This document shows positions 25,112-32,479 of a stretch of 41,959 nt of DNA, in pieces. This DNA is from a virus. The stretch spans positions 1-41,959 of the IMG/VR virus record IMGVR_UViG_3300047562_000455. One strand, given 5' to 3'. The notes under the pieces are model-generated. The model saw only the letters and a list, made by a program, of their open reading frames with translations. It was not told the DNA's origin and ran no database searches. Made by a program: the position numbers and the translations under genes. How positions within the stretch are numbered: position 1 is the first letter of the stretch; every line of letters begins with the position of its first letter.

Positions 25112-25911
25112 AAGTATTAGTAACAGGTTCAGAAGGTTTCATTGGTCGTAACCTTGTTGCTGCTCTCAAAAACCGCGGCGATGATGTATTGGAATTTGAT
25201 ACCAAGAACTATCGACCAGAAGAGTTACCTGCGCTCTATAATATAACTGAAGTTAAGATGATCTATCATCTAGGTGCTATTTCTAGCACACTTGAAACAA
25301 ATCTTGATGCTCTATATCGACACAATGTAGAGTTCTCACTTGATCTGTTCAATACAGCTATCAGTCATAGAATTCCCGTTGTGTATACCACATCTGCATC
25401 TGTCTTTGGTAACACAATGAAAGACGGACAGTACATCTACAATCCTCTGAACTACTACGCAACAACCAAGATGCTGACTGAGATGTGGTTGTTTCAGAAC
25501 AAAAGCAAGTTTCATGCCCTATCAGTACCTAGACTGTTCAATGTCTACGGTGCAGATGAACGCAAAGCTGATATGTCTACTAGCCCAATCTGCAAGTTCA
25601 CTCAACAAGCGAAAGAGACAGGTGTGATTACCTTATTTAAGGGATCACACAACATGATCCGTGACTTTATTGCTATTGAAGATGTGCTTGAAGTTCTTAT
25701 AGATATTCCAAAATGGAGCTTCTATGATGTTGGCACTTGTTTACCTATCAGCTTTCAAGATGTTGCTGAAATGATAGCTGACAAGTATAATGCGACTATC
25801 AAGTATGTGCCGATGCCAGATCATATGCGACCGTCATATCAGTACTACACCAAAGCAAGACAGAATGTTATTTGGTTTAAAACTGTAGAACAGTGGTTGA
25901 AGTCTCAATAA
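25108..25911 (+). CDS. NAD(P)-dependent sugar-nucleotide epimerase, HldD-like
   Basis: A 267-residue extended short-chain dehydrogenase/epimerase. It has the Rossmann motif GSEGFIG (7-13), IYHLGAISSTLET (the HLGA-SST pattern is characteristic of ADP-heptose 6-epimerases), TSASVFG with the catalytic Ser/Thr, and the active-site YxxxK as YATTK (Y117, K121). The short length compared with E. coli HldD (310) comes mainly from the C-terminal half. With the HldE-like gene two genes upstream, the simplest reading is ADP-D-glycero-D-manno-heptose to the L-glycero epimer, but other NDP-sugars cannot be excluded. It ends only four bases from the convergent sulfotransferase gene. Confidence 0.85.
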   Translation: MKVLVTGSEGFIGRNLVAALKNRGDDVLEFDTKNYRPEELPALYNITEVKMIYHLGAISSTLETNLDALYRHNVEFSLDLFNTAISHRIPVVYTTSASVFGNTMKDGQYIYNPLNYYATTKMLTEMWLFQNKSKFHALSVPRLFNVYGADERKADMSTSPICKFTQQAKETGVITLFKGSHNMIRDFIAIEDVLEVLIDIPKWSFYDVGTCLPISFQDVAEMIADKYNATIKYVPMPDHMRPSYQYYTKARQNVIWFKTVEQWLKSQ

Positions 25912-25915
25912 GATA

Positions 25916-26704
25916 TCAACGATATTGATACTGCTTTTCTATCTCAACAAATCTGTTATACAATTCTTCACCTAAAACTTCTCTTGCAGCTTTTGATGTT
26001 TTATTAACAGAAGATCGGATTTTGTGAAGATCAGGAAATCCCCAAGCACCTAAATCATCAGAGGCTTCTTGTTTGATGTTGTTCATATCATAGTCATATG
26101 AAGGCAAATCCAAGAAGCTTTCTATTCTTCTTATCTCTCTCAAAGGATCGGCAACAAAATCATCATAGTCTACAAGAAGCAGCCTGTTTGATGCTGTTTG
26201 TCTAGCCATCACAACAGATTCCATACAATCTTTTGTCATGTTGAACCACATTTCACCCATGCGATTTTCATCTGTGTCTGGCAATCCTTTAGAAGCAAGT
26301 CTTCTGTCAAACTCATATGGATATTTTCTAATGAGTGTTAGCCAAGATGCCATAATGCTAGGCAAATCACGAACAGTTGCGACGATCTTTATTTCTTTAC
26401 CAAAGACAATCGTTGAAGCATTCATATTTTTACCCCAACCGCGATGCTTATCAATTATGATCTCTTCACTTCTGTGTTCCCAAGCAGAGTTGATCATTGC
26501 TCTTGATATGTTTGTGAGTTGTTCGGGAATAGGATTTGCTACTACTTCCTCAAGTTTGTGAAATGCTTCCTGATTGTGTAGTAATAATCCAAGCAGTGGT
26601 GATGTTGGTGTGACATACACTTTGGGATTTTGATTGAGAATCGAACATAATACTGTGCTACCTGTTCTAGGCAGACCTGAAAGAAAATGAAAAGTTTTTG
26701 TCAT
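25916..26704 (-). CDS. Sulfotransferase family protein
   Basis: A 262-residue protein. The N-terminal PAPS 5'-phosphosulfate loop FLSGLPRTGSTVLCSIL (about 7-23) is diagnostic of cytosolic/tyrosylprotein-type sulfotransferases. A 3'-phosphate-binding motif is visible at VATVRDLPSIMASW, and IDKHRGWGKN and LLVDYDDFVADPLREIRRIE match conserved later blocks, the latter being a common sulfotransferase helix. It transfers sulfate from PAPS to a hydroxyl or amine; the acceptor could be a sugar, lipid or protein. It lies beside glycosyltransferases and heptose genes, which favours a glycan acceptor. The ribosome site is weak. Confidence 0.88.
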   Translation of the reverse strand: MTKTFHFLSGLPRTGSTVLCSILNQNPKVYVTPTSPLLGLLLHNQEAFHKLEEVVANPIPEQLTNISRAMINSAWEHRSEEIIIDKHRGWGKNMNASTIVFGKEIKIVATVRDLPSIMASWLTLIRKYPYEFDRRLASKGLPDTDENRMGEMWFNMTKDCMESVVMARQTASNRLLLVDYDDFVADPLREIRRIESFLDLPSYDYDMNNIKQEASDDLGAWGFPDLHKIRSSVNKTSKAAREVLGEELYNRFVEIEKQYQYR

Positions 26705-26725
26705 TCTGTAATAGAACTTTCATGA

Positions 26726-27499
26726 TTATATATTGCTGTGTTGCAGTATTTCATTTTCATTCCAAACTTGTTTCCAGTTACTTGGCTCATCTCTATTTGA
26801 TTCATCAGAGATATGCCAAGCAAGAGTTTCCATTGGATAGATCAATCTTGTTTCCTGTTCGCGCCAGATTCTGTTTATGATCTTATCTTCTGGTGCACCA
26901 TTGATTTCCCACATGTATGCTTGCTCTTTGAGAATACTATCATACTTGATCGATCCTTCTTTACTCATCAAGAAAGTTGCTGTTGTGTGAAACGCTGATC
27001 GCCAATATCCTTTCGGTCCTTTGATGATATAGCTAGGATTCATAGCACCCACACTATGATATCTATGAGGATGATTCATAGGAAATACTGCATAGTCACC
27101 TGGCCAAAAAACTTTCATGTACTCACACATATCTATCATGTCATCAATCGCTGATGTTACATGAAGATAATCATCTTCAACTAGATACACATAGTCACAA
27201 TCTTGTTCTTTGAGCCAGTGATATTGTGTCTTGAAGTTATTCTTCTTACCAGAATCAATGAACTCACATTTCACACCGTGCATTGCAACCATCAACTGCA
27301 TCTGATTTCTCTGTTCTTCTGTAGAACTATCATCATGAATGCTGAATATGATTTCATTCTTGCTTGCTGCAATTGTCTTGAGCAAGCTGTTTAGGCAAGT
27401 GAACATGATCGTAGGCTTGTCAGCATCTACTATTCTTGGTTCACCCCAAAGACTATAGACTGTACCGCATGTCTTTACAGCAATTGCAACTTTCTTCAT
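26726..27499 (-). CDS. GT-A type glycosyltransferase
   Basis: A 257-residue protein with a GT2-like pattern: an N-terminal strand VAIAVKTCG, LLKTIAASKNEIIFSIHDDSS, and YVYLVEDDYLHV, where E108-D109-D110 would be the metal/nucleotide-sugar DXD motif. Later blocks (KGPKGYWRSAFHTTATFLMS; WEINGAPEDKIINRIW) resemble acceptor-binding parts of phage and cyanobacterial glycosyltransferases. The ATG at 27497-27499 overlaps the stop of the TPR-transferase gene by one base; a GTG one codon earlier is an alternative. The sugar donor is unknown. It belongs to the methyltransferase-TPR transferase-this gene-sulfotransferase series. Confidence 0.83.
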   Translation of the reverse strand: MKKVAIAVKTCGTVYSLWGEPRIVDADKPTIMFTCLNSLLKTIAASKNEIIFSIHDDSSTEEQRNQMQLMVAMHGVKCEFIDSGKKNNFKTQYHWLKEQDCDYVYLVEDDYLHVTSAIDDMIDMCEYMKVFWPGDYAVFPMNHPHRYHSVGAMNPSYIIKGPKGYWRSAFHTTATFLMSKEGSIKYDSILKEQAYMWEINGAPEDKIINRIWREQETRLIYPMETLAWHISDESNRDEPSNWKQVWNENEILQHSNI

Positions 27500-28815
27500 C
27501 ACATATTTTCCTTAACATGATTGATAGCAAGATCAATCGTTTCTTGCCAGTTTTTGTGCTTCTTCTGACAAAAGACTTTTGTGTTCTTACCATACCAATA
27601 ACTATGATTGTCTTCAGCGAGAGGTACCCATGTGTAGTAAGCTGCAATAGGTGGAAGAATGACTGTCTTAACATCCATTGCTGCTGCTGAATGTGCAGTG
27701 CTTGTACAGCTTGTTACATTGAATGATGCAAGATACTGGATAGCAAGTGTATCTTGCCAGCTTTCAATTTCAACATCAATCAATCTGCTGTCTGCTTGCT
27801 TCTGATCTATCTGTAAAGAAACCAGAGGTAGATTGAATTTGGACAATCCTTCAAGAAGTAAATCTTTATCTACAACTCGGTGTAAATCTTGATCATAGTA
27901 TGGATTGCCACTCCAACGAACAGTCATGAACTTCTCAGGCAGCAAAGCTTTCCACTTATTCAGATACTCATGTGTTGGCTTCAAATAAGGTCCATTCCAT
28001 AGTTGATGTGTATCAAGATCAAGATAGATAGGCAAAGACATCGACTCTATGTAGACATACTCTTCGGTAGGATCAAGTTGTACAGAACTATGAATAGCAT
28101 TGTATTCATTAGCAACAAATAGGTCAACCAAGTCTTTTCTAAAACCGATCCAGATTGCTTTTTGCCCACGCTTTTTTAGTTCGCTCATAAAGCGAATATT
28201 GATCAGTTCATCGCCTATACCTGCTTCCGCATAGACAAGAAGAGTTTTGTCTGTGAGTTCTCCTGTCCATTTCAGATAAGGTTTCTTTGCTGGTGGCCAG
28301 ATACCAATACCTCTACCACCCAAGATCATGTTGCGAATACCCGACTTGAAATTGCCGCGTTCCATCTGAAATGTGCCCATATTATACATGATGCGTTTCT
28401 TCATTTCTTCTGGTATGTCTTTATCAAGCAGTTCAGTTTGAATCTCATATGACTTGACTGAATCACCAAGCAGATAGTATGAGAAAGATTCTTCCATCTT
28501 CATATCACCGTCTTTTGGATTTTGTTCTATGTTGATTTGAAGATAGTCTAGTGCTTTTTGAGGCTCGTTCATATGATTGTAGACTTTAGCCAAGTTACAA
28601 CGAATCTGATACATCTGCTGATTATTTGCTATTGCTGCACACTTCTTCAGCATCCGAAGTGAACTTTCATAGTCTTTTGCCTTCTCGTAGAGCATACCTA
28701 GTTCATCGTACTGCTCTAGATTATTGGCATACTTTTCAAATGTCTTCAATAGACTACGCGCCACTTCAAGTTCGTCTACTTGCTTGAGAAATTTTACAAC
28801 CGCTGTGAGGTGCAT
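27499..28815 (-). CDS. TPR protein fused to GT9/GT41-like (heptosyltransferase-like) domain
   Basis: A 438-residue two-part protein. Residues 1-190 are tandem TPR-like helices (for example LGMLYEKAKDYESSLRMLKK, NLAKVYNHMNEPQKALDYLQ). Residues about 190-435 form a GT-B transferase: YAEAGIGDELINIRFMSEL (195-213) resembles the first GT9 motif, VRWSGNPYYDQDLHRV (299-314) matches the W-G-N-P...D..R block, and SCTSTAHSAAAMDVKTVIL (369-387) matches the ADP-heptose-binding TS..H.A motif, followed by WY....VFCQ. The family includes ADP-heptose:LPS transferases and TPR-bearing transferases that act on proteins. The two ADP-heptose synthesis genes nearby make ADP-heptose the favoured donor, by inference. 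Confidence 0.8.
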   Translation of the reverse strand: MHLTAVVKFLKQVDELEVARSLLKTFEKYANNLEQYDELGMLYEKAKDYESSLRMLKKCAAIANNQQMYQIRCNLAKVYNHMNEPQKALDYLQINIEQNPKDGDMKMEESFSYYLLGDSVKSYEIQTELLDKDIPEEMKKRIMYNMGTFQMERGNFKSGIRNMILGGRGIGIWPPAKKPYLKWTGELTDKTLLVYAEAGIGDELINIRFMSELKKRGQKAIWIGFRKDLVDLFVANEYNAIHSSVQLDPTEEYVYIESMSLPIYLDLDTHQLWNGPYLKPTHEYLNKWKALLPEKFMTVRWSGNPYYDQDLHRVVDKDLLLEGLSKFNLPLVSLQIDQKQADSRLIDVEIESWQDTLAIQYLASFNVTSCTSTAHSAAAMDVKTVILPPIAAYYTWVPLAEDNHSYWYGKNTKVFCQKKHKNWQETIDLAINHVKENM

Positions 28816-28819
28816 ACTA

Positions 28820-29368
28820 TTATTCCTTTACCACTTTCCAAACCACATGTGCTTCAATCGTTGTATTCAGTGCTTCACGAAACAATCGTTCGTTTTGCTC
28901 TGGTGTATTTTTCTTGATTATCTCTTCGTAGAATGGATCAATGACATAATCATAGCTGACAATCTCAAAGTCAACATCAAACATCAGACCAAGAGTTGAT
29001 GTTGCTGAACCTATAGCAATGTCTCTTTGATTGAATGTCTTAGAGAAAAGTCTAAGCCCTTCTACTGTGATTGGGCGTTTATGAGTGGGATCATTGTAGA
29101 AGACTTCATGCCCGTGATGTGGCACACGAATATCTATAATCGCATCATGCTTACACACACGATAGAGTTCTTTGAGAAGATGAAAATAACCATCACCTAG
29201 ATGTTCTAGGATGTGATGTGCAACGACTTTGCTTACTGAGGAATCTTCAAAAGGCAGTCTATCTGTTTCAAGATTACATAGATGATCTGGTTTGCAGTTA
29301 GGATCGTTGTCTACATTGAGGTAGCCATTGAAATGCTTATAGCCACCACCAAGATTGATGTTTATCAT
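28820..29368 (-). CDS. SAM-dependent methyltransferase (class I)
   Basis: A 182-residue methyltransferase. It starts MININLGGGYKHFNGYLNVD, where LGGG is a motif I variant and the Asp at the end of the second strand fits SAM ribose binding. DRLPFEDSSVSKVVAHHILE and LLKELYRVCKHDAIIDIRVP are the typical motif II-III region of Methyltransf_11-type enzymes that act on sugars or small molecules in surface-polysaccharide clusters. The start at 29368 follows a GGAG ribosome site; the frame is open five codons further. The final codons run into the TPR-transferase ribosome site, so the two are coupled. Confidence 0.85.
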   Translation of the reverse strand: MININLGGGYKHFNGYLNVDNDPNCKPDHLCNLETDRLPFEDSSVSKVVAHHILEHLGDGYFHLLKELYRVCKHDAIIDIRVPHHGHEVFYNDPTHKRPITVEGLRLFSKTFNQRDIAIGSATSTLGLMFDVDFEIVSYDYVIDPFYEEIIKKNTPEQNERLFREALNTTIEAHVVWKVVKE

Positions 29369-29413
29369 GATATAGGTCTCCACACAAGAATATACTAGTA
29401 TATAGTTGTGCTT

Positions 29414-30601
29414 TTAGTAGTCACCTGATGAGATTGCTGTTGTGTGATAAGTACCAGCAGAAACTAGTTTCCAGTTAGTTAATGAACCAATCTGAACTGG
29501 TGATGATTTAGAAACAATAGTGCCATCACCGAGACGACCAGAACCATTACCACCCCAAGTCCATAATGTACCATCAGTTTTTATTGCTGCTGTGTGATAA
29601 CCGCCGGCAGATACTAGTTTCCAGTCAGTCAATGATCCAATCTGAACTGGTGATGATTTAGGAACAACAGTACCATCACCGAGACGACCATTAGTATTAC
29701 GACCCCAAGCCCAAAGAGTACCATCAGTCTTTATTGCTACTGTGTGATTACCACCACCAGAAACTTGTTTCCAGTCAGTCAATGATCCAATCTGAACTGG
29801 TGATGATCTACGAGTAATAGTACCATCACCAAGTTGACCATTATCATTAAAACCCCAAGTCCAAAGTGTGCCATCTGTCTTGATTGCTAATGTAAAAGAT
29901 CCACTAAAAACTGTGCGAGAAACAACAACTTGTTTCCAGTTAGTCAATGAACCAATCTGAACTGGTGATGATTTATAAACAACAGTACCATCACCAAGTG
30001 CACCATAAAAATTCTGACCCCAAGTCCATAATGTACCATCAGTCTTTATTGCTGCTGTATGACGACCACCAGCAGAAACTTGTTTCCAATTTGTTAATGT
30101 GCCAACTTGAATCGGAGATGATTTAGATACAGTAGTACCATCACCAAGTGTACCATCAAAATTATTACCCCAAGTCCATAATGTACCATCAGTCTTTATT
30201 GCTGCTGTGTAACTACCACCAGCAGCAACTTGCTTCCAGTTAGTCAATGAACCAATCTGGACTGGTGATACTTTGTCAGTAGCAACACCGCCAGTGCCAT
30301 CACCAAGTTGACCAGAACCATTCTGACCCCAAGTCCAAAGTGTGCCATCTGTCTTGATTGATGTTGTATGTTCATAACCAGCAGAAAGTAGTTTCCAGTT
30401 AGTTAATGAACCAATTTGAACTGGTGATGATTTGTCAACAATAGTACCATCACCGAGACGGCCATCATCTCCTTCGCCCCAAGCATACAGTCCTTTCTCA
30501 TAGAAAGTATCAGCAGACACAAACATATCATCCATGTCAACATAAGTTGTTGATGGTGTGCCGTCTGAGTTTAGTATTGCGAATCTGTAGTTTGTGGTCA
30601 T
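29414..30601 (-). CDS. RCC1-repeat seven-bladed propeller protein, copy 1
   Basis: A 395-residue protein of which nearly all is RCC1-type repeat, about 50 residues each, with seven WxWGxNxxGxLGDGT blocks, enough for a closed seven-bladed beta-propeller. Each repeat also has SSPVQIGSLTNWK and SAGxxHTAAIKTDGTLW. A short N-terminal cap (about 35 residues, MTTNYRFAILNSDGTPSTTY) may attach it to a virion part. Blade four to five contains an insertion (SRTVFSGSFT). There is no signal peptide. The location between surface-sugar genes and fibre genes indicates a tail-fibre tip or other virion adhesin. It is a close paralogue of the two other RCC1 genes here. Confidence 0.85.
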   Translation of the reverse strand: MTTNYRFAILNSDGTPSTTYVDMDDMFVSADTFYEKGLYAWGEGDDGRLGDGTIVDKSSPVQIGSLTNWKLLSAGYEHTTSIKTDGTLWTWGQNGSGQLGDGTGGVATDKVSPVQIGSLTNWKQVAAGGSYTAAIKTDGTLWTWGNNFDGTLGDGTTVSKSSPIQVGTLTNWKQVSAGGRHTAAIKTDGTLWTWGQNFYGALGDGTVVYKSSPVQIGSLTNWKQVVVSRTVFSGSFTLAIKTDGTLWTWGFNDNGQLGDGTITRRSSPVQIGSLTDWKQVSGGGNHTVAIKTDGTLWAWGRNTNGRLGDGTVVPKSSPVQIGSLTDWKLVSAGGYHTAAIKTDGTLWTWGGNGSGRLGDGTIVSKSSPVQIGSLTNWKLVSAGTYHTTAISSGDY

Positions 30602-30610
30602 GTTACTCTC

Positions 30611-31816
30611 TTAAATGTATCCGTCAAGGATTGCTGCTGTGTGATTACCACCACCAGAAACTTGTTTCCAGTTAGTCAATGAACCAATCTGAACTGGTGA
30701 TGATTTGTCAACAATAGTACCATCACCAAGACGACCGCTAGCATTATTACCCCAAGCCCATAAAGTACCATCTGTCTTGATTGCTGCTGTGTGACTACCA
30801 CCAGCACCAGCAGCAACTAGTTTCCAGTTTGTTAAGGATCCAATCTGAACTGGAGATGATCTATGAGTAACAGTACCATCACCAAGTTGACCAGAAATAT
30901 TACGACCCCAAGTCCATAAGGTACCATCTGTTTTAATTGCTGCTACATGATCTTCGCCAGTCGCAACTTGTTTCCAGTTAGTTAATAATCCAACTTGAAT
31001 TGGTGATGACTTACTAACAATAGTACCATCACCAAGTTGACCATCTTGACCAAGACCCCAAGTCCATAAAGTACCATCAATTTTGACAGCAACTGTGTAA
31101 CCTCTGCCAGTCGCAACTTGTTTCCAGTTAGTCAATGAACCAATCTGAATTGGTGATAATCTATCAGTAGTAAGATTATTACCAAGTTGACCATCATCAT
31201 TACGACCCCAAGACCACATAGTGCCGTCTGTTTTAACTGCTGCTGTGTGATTAAACCCAGCAGAAACTAGTTTCCAGTTAGTTAATAAACCAATCTGAAC
31301 TGGTGATGATCTGTTTGTTGTAGTACCATCACCAAGACGACCGTTAGTATTATCACCCCAAGCCCAAAGGGTACCATCAGTCTTTATTGCTGCTGTGTGA
31401 CCACTATCAGCATCAACTTGTTTCCAGTTAGTCAGTGATCCAATCTGAACTGGTGATGATTTAGAAACAATAGTGCCATCACCGAGACGACCATCAGCAC
31501 CATTGCCCCAAGTCCATAAAGTACCATCAGTCTTGATTGCTGCTGAATGGGTACCACCACCAGACATTTGTTTCCAATTCGTCAATAATCCAATCTGAAC
31601 AGGTGATGATTTATCAACAATAGTACCATCACCAAGTTGACCGACATTATTACGACCCCAAGTCCAAATCCCCGGAGTAGTTCTACCAGGTATCAATTCC
31701 GGATACAGATCAAGCAAGTAATCTTTGCTGACATAACGCTCACCGAGATCCTGTGTATTAGGACCACCATCAACATTGACTATCTTGAATCCAGTATTTG
31801 GACCTGTTACAGACAT
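30611..31816 (-). CDS. RCC1-repeat seven-bladed propeller protein, copy 2
   Basis: A 401-residue protein with a 45-residue N-terminal cap (MSVTGPNTGFKIVNVDGGPN, then YVSKDYLLDLYPELI) followed by seven RCC1 blades. The blade 4 core deviates (GQLGNNLTTDRLSPIQIG), while the others keep LGDGT. Blade-to-blade differences concentrate in the loop between WG and LGDG and just before SSPVQIG. The cap differs from that of copy 1 but shares the idea of a short strand plus a YVS/DMDD element. It lies nine bases upstream of copy 1 and three bases after the DUF4376-like gene, so all are cotranscribed. Confidence 0.85.
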   Translation of the reverse strand: MSVTGPNTGFKIVNVDGGPNTQDLGERYVSKDYLLDLYPELIPGRTTPGIWTWGRNNVGQLGDGTIVDKSSPVQIGLLTNWKQMSGGGTHSAAIKTDGTLWTWGNGADGRLGDGTIVSKSSPVQIGSLTNWKQVDADSGHTAAIKTDGTLWAWGDNTNGRLGDGTTTNRSSPVQIGLLTNWKLVSAGFNHTAAVKTDGTMWSWGRNDDGQLGNNLTTDRLSPIQIGSLTNWKQVATGRGYTVAVKIDGTLWTWGLGQDGQLGDGTIVSKSSPIQVGLLTNWKQVATGEDHVAAIKTDGTLWTWGRNISGQLGDGTVTHRSSPVQIGSLTNWKLVAAGAGGSHTAAIKTDGTLWAWGNNASGRLGDGTIVDKSSPVQIGSLTNWKQVSGGGNHTAAILDGYI

Positions 31817-31819
31817 TTG

Positions 31820-32467
31820 TTATTCCAATACGATTGCTTTAAGTTCTTGTTCTGTCTGAGCAGCATTGATTGCATTATGAGTTGTGAGTTCCCAATCAAA
31901 GCAAGTCTGAATGTGTGTTTTGCCTGCAAAGACAATCTGTTCCATATCATTCTTTGTTACACTGATCCATGTCTCAGGAAACTTCCAGTTGATTGTTTCT
32001 GTGTCTGCCATAGCAAGATATGTATCCAAGAATATCTGTCTACCTTCTCTTGTCGTATCAACTGTTACTTCCGTACTTTGAATTGTGATCTTGAAACCAC
32101 CTACTTCTTTTTTGTAGCGATTGTTCGTCACAGTAGTTTTCAATGTGCCTTTGATCTGTTCAAGAGGTGAGGAAACAGCGTTGTATGTCTCTGTTGCTTC
32201 GTTGTTAGCATATGAATAGTATGGTCCAGCAAGCTGCTCATAGATGCCATCATGTGCTGGCACATTTGATGTTATTACAGGAAATATTTCAAGCCCTTCA
32301 CCAAGAGCAAGATAGTTGCTTTCTGGTGCAATAGGAGGAATAGTGTACTGCTCAGTGATATCGCCCGCTTCAAGAAGATCATTGATTTCTCTCTGAAACA
32401 TTCTTTGTCTCCATGGCATTGGACCAAGAAGAACTGTTTGCTGATCTTTAACGATTATGTAGTTCAT
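31820..32467 (-). CDS. DUF4376-like tail fibre accessory protein, copy 1
   Basis: A 215-residue protein. The C-terminal half shows a pattern typical of DUF4376-type phage proteins: NNRYKKEVGGFKITI, INWKFPETWISVTKND, then THIQTCFDWELTTHNAINAA and QTEQELKAI. The N-terminus YIIVKDQQTVLLGPMPWRQR is a fibre-associated start also seen in marine phages. Members lie beside fibre genes and are thought to be virion or assembly accessory proteins. It is interleaved between RCC1 copies 2 and 3, which suggests a specific relation to one of them. The function is inferred from context. Confidence 0.65.
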   Translation of the reverse strand: MNYIIVKDQQTVLLGPMPWRQRMFQREINDLLEAGDITEQYTIPPIAPESNYLALGEGLEIFPVITSNVPAHDGIYEQLAGPYYSYANNEATETYNAVSSPLEQIKGTLKTTVTNNRYKKEVGGFKITIQSTEVTVDTTREGRQIFLDTYLAMADTETINWKFPETWISVTKNDMEQIVFAGKTHIQTCFDWELTTHNAINAAQTEQELKAIVLE

Positions 32468-32479
32468 GTTTTTCCTCTA

